Source of the DNA: Gemmatimonadota bacterium
Lineage (GTDB): Bacteria; Gemmatimonadota; Gemmatimonadetes; Longimicrobiales; Gaopeijiaceae
Assembly: GCA_028874985.1 (NCBI GenBank)
Contig: JAPPGI010000137.1
Span: 1-49,439 of the forward strand
DNA length: 49,439 bases
Direction of reading: 5' to 3'
The notes beneath the pieces are model-generated. The model searched no databases and was not told the DNA's origin. It worked only from the letters and a program-made list of their open reading frames with translations. The position numbers and the translations under genes are program-made. Shown one piece after another: positions 1 through 6,973 of this stretch. How positions within the stretch are numbered: the stretch's first letter is position 1; each line of letters begins with the position of its first letter.

Positions 1-31
1 TTGGCGTTGCAAGTGCCTCGATTCCCGCGAA

Positions 32-1024
32 TCAGCCATTATTCGAGGTCCCCCCGAGCCCGCCCGCGAGGAACAGGGCGAGGGCGTATAGGATCTCCAA
101 GGTCATTCGGTGCCCTTCCGGCATTTCACTTGCGCCCCTTCGGCAACCGCCTTCAAGGGCACCCAAGCGTTCGGCTCCGTCCACCTCTTCTCGATCCCGG
201 TCGTAGTAGAGGAACCACGGCAACCCGGCCTCGGCGTATTCGTGTGGCGTAGGTGGTTGGGTTGGCGGGCGCTCCCCGGTGATCGCCATCCACTGCGTTG
301 AATTCGCCAGCGTCACGAAGCACCGGGCACCGCGTTGCTGGTCCCAAGCGTCCAGTCCGAAGCCGTCCCGGTAGATCTGCTGGGCCATGCGTCCCCCAGG
401 AGCGACGCCCATCAGGTCGGAAGGGAAAAGCTCCAGACCCTCGCGGACACGACTCCCCAGTCGCGGCTTGGGCAGATCCTCATAGAATTCCCGCCTCATC
501 GGGTAGACCGCCAGTTGCAGGCCGCCATGCTCCGCTTCGCCCGTCAACTGCTCTTCCGCGCTGTAGCCCTCGCCGAGCGGCATCGCCACGAACTGCCGGA
601 TGGTTCCCTTCTCGACGCAGTAGCCGTCCAGCCACGGCTGTCCGGGGACGACCAGATAGTTCTGAGGATCCCGAGTCAGACCTTCCTCCCACGGCTCTCC
701 GCCAACCGCGCAGACCTTCCCGGTGGCGATCTTGATCGCACAGGGGTACGCATTGGGACCGAGCCCACCGAGAAAGCTGATCCACACGGATTCGGCCTGA
801 TGCATCGGCATCAGCACGCCCCCGCGACGGACGCTGTCTTCCGGGAGACGCTCCGCGAAGTCGTCGATGTGACGGAGCGGAAAACGTCCGAGTCCGGGCG
901 GCAGGGGATAGGTCCGGCCGTCGTCCGGGATGCGCAACGTGCGCTGAAACTCGATCCTGCAACCGGCGTCTCGATGGACACTTGGGAATCTGAAGGCCAG
1001 TCCGTCACGCTCGATGGTGATCAT
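32..1024 (-). CDS. Conserved hypothetical protein following an XRE regulator
   Basis: I do not recognise a family. The product is 330 residues, mostly soluble, with many Trp, Gly and Pro residues, and ends in one hydrophobic helix (about residues 307-325, LEILYALALFLAGGLGG), so it may be tail-anchored. The ATG at 1024 was chosen because it lies 25 bases after the stop of the XRE gene and is preceded by GGAAACGAG; the open frame extends further upstream only inside the XRE gene. Spacing and orientation make it the second gene of a two-gene operon under the XRE promoter. XRE-plus-partner pairs are often toxin-antitoxin or element-maintenance modules, but no toxin motif is visible, so that role is only a possibility. 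Confidence 0.6.
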   Translation of the reverse strand: MITIERDGLAFRFPSVHRDAGCRIEFQRTLRIPDDGRTYPLPPGLGRFPLRHIDDFAERLPEDSVRRGGVLMPMHQAESVWISFLGGLGPNAYPCAIKIATGKVCAVGGEPWEEGLTRDPQNYLVVPGQPWLDGYCVEKGTIRQFVAMPLGEGYSAEEQLTGEAEHGGLQLAVYPMRREFYEDLPKPRLGSRVREGLELFPSDLMGVAPGGRMAQQIYRDGFGLDAWDQQRGARCFVTLANSTQWMAITGERPPTQPPTPHEYAEAGLPWFLYYDRDREEVDGAERLGALEGGCRRGASEMPEGHRMTLEILYALALFLAGGLGGTSNNG

Positions 1025-1049
1025 GCCGATCTCGTTTCCGAAGGCCACG

Positions 1050-1403
1050 TCACCACTCGCCGTCCCGAACCACCCGCACCACGCGGAAGATCGCCTCATC
1101 GGGCGCGTCACGAAGCCGCCGGATCAGATCCGCAAACAGCTTCGGCCTCTTGCGGATGATCGCCTGCAACTCGCTCGACACCTTGCCCGCCATGGCGAGG
1201 AAGACATCCGGGTCCTCGCCCAGCTCCCGGGCCAGCCGAACGGTGGTCGCCTCCGATGGAGGTGCGGCCACACCGCGCTCGATCTTGCTCAGGTAGGCAG
1301 GCTCGACGCCGACGCGGTGGGCGACCTGGCGCAACGAGTAACGGCGGTCGTGCTGGCGCAGGTTCTCGCGCAGTTGGCGCGTTCTGGCTCCGAAGCGGGT
1401 CAT
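1050..1403 (-). CDS. XRE-family HTH transcriptional regulator
   Basis: 117-residue DNA-binding protein. Residues about 8-65 form a Cro/C1-type helix-turn-helix (SLRQVAHRVGVEPAYLSKIE is the recognition region). The C-terminal 50 residues (DPDVFLAMAGKVSSELQAII and a helical tail ending in VVRDGEW) match a regulator subgroup often placed before an element-borne partner gene. The start ATG lies 25 bases from a predicted transcription start and has no clear ribosome-binding site. The promoter carries an inverted repeat over its -10 box, so autorepression is likely. It leads an operon with the 330-residue protein downstream and is divergent from the LPD38 protein gene. Confidence 0.85.
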   Translation of the reverse strand: MTRFGARTRQLRENLRQHDRRYSLRQVAHRVGVEPAYLSKIERGVAAPPSEATTVRLARELGEDPDVFLAMAGKVSSELQAIIRKRPKLFADLIRRLRDAPDEAIFRVVRVVRDGEW

Positions 1404-1424
1404 TGAATTCGGGGGCTAATGTTG

Positions 1425-1463
1425 TGTGTCATACACGATACACATATCTTTACGGGGCGTCAA
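1425..1463 (-). promoter_or_regulatory. XRE promoter with overlapping inverted-repeat operator
   Basis: On the minus strand a -35 box TTGACG (1458-1463) is followed after 17 bases by a -10 box TATCGT (1435-1440). A perfect inverted repeat TGTGT-N10-ACACA (1425-1444) covers the -10 box and the start of transcription. This arrangement is typical of an autorepressed XRE promoter. The repeat also lies about 70 bases upstream of the divergent LPD38 gene, so it could affect both directions. Confidence 0.65.
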
Positions 1464-1510
1464 CAGCGCCGCACTCTTCACCCATCCGACCACGGCACTC
1501 GCAAGCCACG

Positions 1511-4057
1511 ATGAACCACTGGCCCCTCTGGCGGCAACGTCTCCGTCTCACCCGCACCCTGTTCGTTCACCGCTGGCACGCGGCGCAGACCGTGGGCGAG
1601 TGGTTCGGCAACGAGTCGGTGGGGGTGCGCTTCGAGCATATCAACCACGTCCGGTCGCTGGCGCAGTACGTCTGGCGCTGCGGGGCGTTCTGCGAGGACG
1701 CGGAACGGACAGGCCGGGTCGCCCTGCCGGACGCCGCCCGCAGCTTACAGGCCATCGTCAAGCCGGTCGCGGCCATGGGGTCTGAACACTTCGAGCGGGC
1801 CGTCCGGTATGCGGCGCGGTTCGGAGGCGACGCGCCCTCTGCATTCGCGGTCCACGGCGATCCGGATCTTGCGGTCCTGCTGGACTACGCCGCCGAGCAC
1901 GCGGACATACGGACTTTCGCCAGCGAGTTGGCCGACCTGCACCGGGCCATGCTGCGCTACTACGTGCAGATGCGCTACCTGACGCCGACGGAGGCCCAGA
2001 CCTTCGAGCGCGGGCGGGTTCCGCTGCTGACCCCGCTGAGAGCGACGCGGCGTCACCCGGCCGAAGAGGGCGACGGCCCGCTCTACAAGGGTCCGCTGCC
2101 CGCCGACCTGTCCGGCGCGCTCCTGAACACCTTCGCCCGCAACATCCACCATGCCCTCGCCTGCCGGGCTCGCGCTGAGCTATTTCAGACTCTGTCAGCC
2201 CACGCCCAAGGGAACACGGTCGCCACCGAAGCGCGTGGACGCCGAGTAGGACCGGGCTTCACCGTCGAAGCCCTCTTGGAACGGCGGCGCACGCGTTTCG
2301 TGGTCCATGACCAGGCGCTCGCCTCCATGCTGGCGAGCATTCGCGAGCCGCCGATGCACCCGGTAATCCAGTGGCTGGCCGTGTTCAAGACGGCGGTATC
2401 GACGATGATCACCGCGATGCCGGTGTTCATCGTCAAGAACTTCTTCCGCGACACGCTCGCGGGGTTCGTGGCGGGCCGGTATCCGCAGGTGCCCTTCGGC
2501 GGCACGCTTGCCGGGGGAGCCCAGGCCGTTCGCGACCTCACGACCGGTCGCTCCGAGCCGATGCGGGAGTACCTGTTGCAGGGTGGGTTCTACTCGGGTC
2601 TGGTCGAGTCCGAGACGCACCTGGCCGACATCCGCGGAGAGGACGGGAGAGTGCGGAAGGGACTCGCGGCGCGGCAGACGTGGTCGCGGCTGGTCTACGC
2701 GCTTACGCGGCCGGCGTGGATCGCGGAAGCCGGAACCCGGGTCAACCACTTCGAGCGCGCGCGCAGGGCCGGTGCCACCAAGTATGCCGCGGCCCGTGCG
2801 GCGAGAATGGTCTCGTCCGACTTCGCGAACATCGGCTCGTCGCGAGGCTGGCGGATGTACGTCCACACCGTCCCGTTCCTGAACGCCGCGATCCAAGGGC
2901 TCGACCAACTCTACCAGATCTTCCGCAAACCCCGGAGAGGCGACCCGGCGGCATCGCCGCGCACCGTCGACCAGCGTGCCCACATCCGCAAGGTGATCTG
3001 GTCGGGCGCGAGTCTGGCCGCCCTGTCGTGCGTCGCCTGGGCGTTCAACGGATCCACCCAGGCGCGGGAACTGGCCTATCAGGGAGAGACCGACTACGAC
3101 AAGGCGTCCTGGGTGACGCTCTACGATGTCGCCGGAGACGCCGATCTCCGGATCCCCGTCCCGTTTCAGATCGGGGCGGCGTTCATCAAGCTCCCCGAAG
3201 TCGCCTTGGACCTCGTCGCCGGAAGAGAAACGCTGGCGGGGCCGAAATTCGTCTGGTCGCTGGTCCACGGAAACCTCGCCGTCGGATGGATCCCGGCCGT
3301 CGCCCAGCCGATTGTCGAGATTCGGACCAACCGGAACTTCTTCGGCGACGAGATCATCCCCCCCTACATGGCGAACTGGCCTGCGGAACGCCAGTACTTC
3401 GACCGGTCCACCCCCCTGCCGTATCGCGGCGTGGGCGCGGTACTCAACGTCTCCCCGCTGCACGTCCAGACCATCGTGAGGGGCTGGACGGGGCATCTCG
3501 GCAACGCCGTGGTCGTGGCGCTGGACGAGGCGATGTGGAACGAGCGGGCGAACGGGCCGAAACCCTTTCCCAAGACCGCCCGGCTTCTTACGGGGGTGTA
3601 CAGCTTGCAGCCTCCCCGACCGCGCACCTACACCCGCTTCGGAAACGAGTTCTACGCCATTTCCGACTGGGCGGAGGGGTATGCCCGCTCCGGCGCTTGT
3701 TCCGGACTGGGGAATGCGAGGCAGGTCCCCGCGGTGTGCCGCGCCCGCACTCTGGCCGGGCGCACCGCGCGGGACGCTTCCGAGCTTCGCCGTCAGGGTG
3801 ACGACGTTCGCACCGACCGCAGCAAGAGCCGCCCCACCAAGGAGCGTGAACTGGAGGCCCTCTACGCCCAGATCGACGGGATGTTCCGGCTGGCGTTGCC
3901 GGAACTCCGCGAACTCCGGGGACTCGGGTTCGATCTCGTGGAGACAGCGGAGCAGGTCAACCGGCCAACGGGCATCCGCCGGGCTCGGACCCAGCGGGAA
4001 AGACCTGCTCGGACCCAACAGGAACGACCGACACGACCTACCCGGAGGCGGAGGTGA
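1511..4057 (+). CDS. Large polyvalent protein (LPD38-like), mobile-element origin
   Basis: 848 residues from the ATG at 1511; the frame is open to 1256 but that extension overlaps the XRE promoter and gene. The central part (about residues 283-320, hydrophobic and ending VFIVKNFFRDTLAG), the segment TVPFLNAAIQGLDQLY near residues 453-470, and the following hydrophobic helix (495-515) and PFQIGAAFIKLPE region resemble the LPD38 domain found at the C-terminus of giant polyvalent proteins of phages and conjugative elements. The extreme C-terminus is an Arg/Pro/Thr-rich tail. No protease, MTase or primase domain is visible before it, so this may be a stand-alone or cut-down version. It indicates that the left edge of the window is element-derived. 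Function is unknown; a particle-injected or virion-associated role is a family-level guess. Confidence 0.65.
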   Translation: MNHWPLWRQRLRLTRTLFVHRWHAAQTVGEWFGNESVGVRFEHINHVRSLAQYVWRCGAFCEDAERTGRVALPDAARSLQAIVKPVAAMGSEHFERAVRYAARFGGDAPSAFAVHGDPDLAVLLDYAAEHADIRTFASELADLHRAMLRYYVQMRYLTPTEAQTFERGRVPLLTPLRATRRHPAEEGDGPLYKGPLPADLSGALLNTFARNIHHALACRARAELFQTLSAHAQGNTVATEARGRRVGPGFTVEALLERRRTRFVVHDQALASMLASIREPPMHPVIQWLAVFKTAVSTMITAMPVFIVKNFFRDTLAGFVAGRYPQVPFGGTLAGGAQAVRDLTTGRSEPMREYLLQGGFYSGLVESETHLADIRGEDGRVRKGLAARQTWSRLVYALTRPAWIAEAGTRVNHFERARRAGATKYAAARAARMVSSDFANIGSSRGWRMYVHTVPFLNAAIQGLDQLYQIFRKPRRGDPAASPRTVDQRAHIRKVIWSGASLAALSCVAWAFNGSTQARELAYQGETDYDKASWVTLYDVAGDADLRIPVPFQIGAAFIKLPEVALDLVAGRETLAGPKFVWSLVHGNLAVGWIPAVAQPIVEIRTNRNFFGDEIIPPYMANWPAERQYFDRSTPLPYRGVGAVLNVSPLHVQTIVRGWTGHLGNAVVVALDEAMWNERANGPKPFPKTARLLTGVYSLQPPRPRTYTRFGNEFYAISDWAEGYARSGACSGLGNARQVPAVCRARTLAGRTARDASELRRQGDDVRTDRSKSRPTKERELEALYAQIDGMFRLALPELRELRGLGFDLVETAEQVNRPTGIRRARTQRERPARTQQERPTRPTRRRR

Positions 4058-4198
4058 TTATCCACCCATCTTGCTCGCTTGGGCTCGCCATGGGTACGAT
4101 GCCCAGATGAACAGTTGTCTTTCGCAACTCGCTTTCTTGGGATGGTCACCGCCCTGTCGTGCCGGGGCGTCGTTCGCGCCTCCTGGAGTGGAGACGAA

Positions 4199-4813
4199 AT
4201 GAGCCGCCCGGATGTGGATCCCTACGAAATCCTCGGCTTGGAGCACGGAGCATCTTGGGACGAGATCCGGACGGCGTACCGGCGCCTTGCCAAGAAACAC
4301 CACCCCGACACGAACCCCGGGGACCGGGCGTCGGAATGGATCTTCAAGGATGTAAACCGAGCGTACGAGCAGCTTCGGGGAATTGGCGGGGTTCAAGAAG
4401 AAGCGGAAGAGCAAGGATCGGCCCGGCGTGGCCCTGAACGCAACGAGCGCAAGCCACGTGAGCCACAGGCGCGGGCAAGACCGAAAGAGCCACCGGAACA
4501 ATCGCCGAAGGGTGCCGCGCCCGAGGACGACCAGAGTCGTAAGGAGCGGGAAGCGACCGGACCGGAGCGCTTCAAGTTCTTGCGGCCCGGATGGCGTTGG
4601 CGTGCTGAAGATGTCGATTGGGAACGTTTCCGACGCAACCCACCGGATTGGTATCTGGCCCACATGCGAGACCTTCTCAAGAGACGGCCACCACACACGG
4701 GTTGGCGAGTGCTCCGAACCGCCGTGTTGGTCGTGACTTTCGCTTTGGTCGGGGGCTATTTGCTCATCATCCTCTCTGTCCTGCTGGGGCCGCTCTTTGG
4801 TATCCACCTATAG
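4199..4813 (+). CDS. Membrane-anchored J-domain (DnaJ-like) protein
   Basis: 204 residues from the ATG at 4199, which is preceded by GGAGTGGAGAC. Residues 5-60 are a J domain with the HPD motif at 35-37, which stimulates Hsp70 ATPase. The middle (about 65-125) is a charged, low-complexity linker; residues about 176-200 form one transmembrane helix, leaving a very short C-terminus. There is no zinc-finger or DnaJ C-terminal substrate domain, so this is a type III J-protein that would recruit DnaK to the inner membrane. It is not next to dnaK or grpE. The J domain would be cytoplasmic if the tail is out. Confidence 0.85.
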   Translation: MSRPDVDPYEILGLEHGASWDEIRTAYRRLAKKHHPDTNPGDRASEWIFKDVNRAYEQLRGIGGVQEEAEEQGSARRGPERNERKPREPQARARPKEPPEQSPKGAAPEDDQSRKEREATGPERFKFLRPGWRWRAEDVDWERFRRNPPDWYLAHMRDLLKRRPPHTGWRVLRTAVLVVTFALVGGYLLIILSVLLGPLFGIHL

Positions 4814-4966
4814 CAGTCGTGCCAGGTCCACGGCCGTCGGGCCGTTGGGATGCGAACGGTCGCGCGGGCAGGCTCCGTCACGGTGGTTGACGGACTCGCC
4901 GTGATGGTCACATCGTCAAATGGTCCCCCGCCGCGGCCACAGCAACCTGGTAAAGGAGTCCCCACC

Positions 4967-5329
4967 ATGAAGTTCACGCCTCTAATGGGCGCGATACTCG
5001 TCGGCCTCGCGCGCTCAACCGAGCCGCCGGTCATGTCGCGCCTCCTCACCGTGCTCGACCCGATTAGACTTGAGCGGCTTCAGTGGCGGATCTGGCGCAA
5101 CAGATTTCGAGGAGTTTCCGTGTCGCAACCGGGTGAGGAGGTAGTTCCTGCCGTCAGAGTGGCCGAGCCGGATCGAATCCCCGGATCGACACTCCCCCAA
5201 GTCGCATCAGATGCCACCCCGATGCCGATTGGGCTCCCGCCATTCTACGGCCTGTTCCGACCATTTCAACACGGGAAACTCCGATTCGAACTCATCGGCA
5301 AGAAGGGCAGATCGTGCAGTCCCCATTGA
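4967..5329 (+). CDS. Doubtful ORF or gene remnant with signal-peptide-like N-terminus
   Basis: A strong ribosome-binding site (AAAGGAGTCCCCACC) precedes the ATG at 4967, and the first 15 residues (MKFTPLMGAILVGLA) look like a signal peptide. The remaining residues up to 120 show no recognisable domain and poor coding character, so this may be the intact start of a secreted-protein gene whose body has been lost. The rest of the 653-base interval 4814-5466 holds only the dispersed repeat at 5371-5427. Confidence 0.25.
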   Translation: MKFTPLMGAILVGLARSTEPPVMSRLLTVLDPIRLERLQWRIWRNRFRGVSVSQPGEEVVPAVRVAEPDRIPGSTLPQVASDATPMPIGLPPFYGLFRPFQHGKLRFELIGKKGRSCSPH

Positions 5330-5370
5330 ACTTACGTGACTTCTTGCCTTGATTCGCGATGCTTCCCCCC

Positions 5371-5427
5371 TGCCAGCCCGGCGCCTCGCCGCTCTCGGTG
5401 CTCGCGGGGCTCTATCCACGGACTGCT
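5371..5427 (+). repeat. Dispersed inverted-repeat element, copy A (core plus right end)
   Basis: Carries the shared core (AGCCCGGCGCCTCGCCGCTC, then TCGGTGCTCGCGGGGCT) and the right end TATCCACGGACTGCT. The core ends AGCCCGGCG and CGCGGGGCT pair with one mismatch, so it can fold as a hairpin. It lies between convergent genes, 40 bases after the stop of the minus-strand gene at 5467. Related copies are at 15622-15706, 23221-23267, 31318-31568 and 32798-32863. Confidence 0.7.
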
Positions 5428-5466
5428 AGGGGGCTCGGCGACGGGGCCGCCGGCCCCGTTACCGAA

Positions 5467-6147
5467 TCAGCCTCGCCTCATCGACCGGACCAGGGTCGCC
5501 GGCTCGAAGCACGCGGGCTCCCGCTCAAGGGGCCCGGGCTGTCCATCACGCCGCATCGCCTCCCACCCCTCAGGCACGTCTCCCGCGAAGGCGAAGCAGT
5601 GGTACAACGCCCAGACGGGGTTGGGCTGTGGCCGAAACCAGTCCTCCTTCGGTTCCAGCCGCGCCTGCCAGCCCCCGCCCGTCCTGCTCAGTTCGAGTTG
5701 CAGGTGGTCCGGAAGGCCGTAGTCGGACAGGACGCCGAAGTCCGGCAGGTCCTCGACTCGCGCCGCGTATTCTCCAGTCATCTCCCAGTGCCGGTCCTGG
5801 GCGGAAACCAGCGCTTGCAGGGCGGTGACCCGGTCCTGCCGGGTCCGTTCCAGCCACTCCTCGGTGAGGATGAAGAAGGCACCGCGCCGAACCTCGACAC
5901 CGTAGTGAGCTTCCAGCCATGCCCAGCACGCGAACTGCATCACGGCGATCCCCAACGGCGCGAGTCGCTCTCTGTTGTCCTCCACATCGCCCTCGAGCAG
6001 CTCGAGGTCGAGGAGCACGACCCAGTCCGGCATGTCATCCGCTTCGGGCCTGCTGGCACACTTCAAATCGGCATCGTAGGACGCCGGCCCGCCCACGGGC
6101 GACGCGACGGCCGTTGCGAGGAACATTGTGGTGAAGAGTCCGGGCAT
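5467..6147 (-). CDS. Secreted protein with pilin-like C-terminal region
   Basis: 226 residues, with an excellent ribosome-binding site (AGGAGGACGAAG) directly before the ATG. Residues 1-20 are a signal peptide. The segment around ALVSAQDRHWEMTGEYAARV, followed by LPDFG and a predicted beta strand pair ending GGGWQARLE, resembles the soluble head of minor pilins (helix, Tyr-rich turn, then strands), but there is no type IV prepilin cleavage site. It may be a periplasmic or secreted protein that borrowed this fold. It is divergent from the VanZ-like gene with about 100 bases between the starts. Confidence 0.6.
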   Translation of the reverse strand: MPGLFTTMFLATAVASPVGGPASYDADLKCASRPEADDMPDWVVLLDLELLEGDVEDNRERLAPLGIAVMQFACWAWLEAHYGVEVRRGAFFILTEEWLERTRQDRVTALQALVSAQDRHWEMTGEYAARVEDLPDFGVLSDYGLPDHLQLELSRTGGGWQARLEPKEDWFRPQPNPVWALYHCFAFAGDVPEGWEAMRRDGQPGPLEREPACFEPATLVRSMRRG

Positions 6148-6238
6148 CTTCGTCCTCCTGGAGTTGGTGACAACCGGGAACGGTTTCCGGGCGGTCGCGC
6201 GTCGCTCTGTACTACGCGTTGGTCCCGCCGATCTTACT

Positions 6239-6250
6239 TAGATTCATCCC
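6239..6250 (+). promoter_or_regulatory. -10-like element immediately upstream of the VanZ-like gene
   Basis: TAGATT (6239-6244) is followed by only six bases before the ATG at 6251, which would place the transcription start at or next to the start codon. No ribosome-binding site is present. I see no good -35 box. A leaderless mRNA is inferred. Confidence 0.4.
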
Positions 6251-6832
6251 ATGCCCCTCTTCTCCTCCGACCGGGAACGCAGGCTCTGGATCTGGACGGC
6301 GGTCGTCGTCGCGGCCATCTACTCCACCCTCGGCCTCGCACGCTCGCTCGTCGAGCACCTGGGCAACGACTTCGTCTCCGTGTGGCTCTTCCTGCTCGGC
6401 TGCCTCCTGGTTCTGCTGACCGTCGTCACGCAGGGGCTGAAGGTGCGGCCCGGCGGCGCCGAGATCGCGGTCGCCCTGGGCGTCGCGGCCGCCTACCTGC
6501 TGATCCTGGTGCGCATGTCCGTCCCGACGGAGCGCTCCCACCTGGTCGAGTACGGCGTGGTCGCCGTCTTCATCCACGAGGCGCTGACGGAGCGGAAGCG
6601 CCAGGGCCGCCGCGTGCCCGTTCCCGCCCTGCTCGCGATCGCGGCCGCGTCGCTGGTCGGCGTGATCGACGAGGGGATCCAGAAGCTGATTCCCAGCCGC
6701 GTCTTCGACCCCGTCGACATCCTGTTCAACGTGCTGGCCGCGGTGATGGCCGTCACCGCGAGCTTGGCGCTGCGGCGGGCGCGGCGGTGGGGTGCGTCGG
6801 TGGTGGGGCCGGCGATGGGGCCGGAGGAGTAG
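6251..6832 (+). CDS. VanZ-like integral membrane protein
   Basis: 193 residues with about five hydrophobic segments. The VanZ-family signature is clear: ERSHLVEYGVVAVF in one helix and DEGIQKLIPSR followed by DPVDILFNVLA in the next, carrying the conserved His, Glu, Asp and Asn. VanZ proteins are small membrane proteins linked to low-level teicoplanin resistance; most bacterial members have unknown roles in the envelope. There is no ribosome-binding site and a -10-like box sits six bases upstream, so translation from a leaderless message is likely. No other vancomycin-type genes are nearby. Confidence 0.82.
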   Translation: MPLFSSDRERRLWIWTAVVVAAIYSTLGLARSLVEHLGNDFVSVWLFLLGCLLVLLTVVTQGLKVRPGGAEIAVALGVAAAYLLILVRMSVPTERSHLVEYGVVAVFIHEALTERKRQGRRVPVPALLAIAAASLVGVIDEGIQKLIPSRVFDPVDILFNVLAAVMAVTASLALRRARRWGASVVGPAMGPEE

Positions 6833-6973
6833 CCGCGGGGGATCACCTCCGCCAGCCATTGCCGGGCATGCGTGACCCGAGGCTGAGGTCGAAGTCGGCC
6901 ACCCTTAGGTTTCGCTCAGGGCGGGTTCGGCAGCGGCGGGTTCGCGCTGATGTGTTTCCGCCCCAGCAACCCC

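Noticed and set aside
5150-5200. tRNA-like T-arm sequence GGATCGAATCCCCGG
   Set aside because: The required TTCRA loop context is wrong on both strands and no acceptor or anticodon arms can be drawn around it.
6251-6832. Glycopeptide resistance cluster around the VanZ-like gene
   Set aside because: No vanRS, vanHAX or ligase genes are nearby; VanZ-like proteins are common outside resistance clusters.
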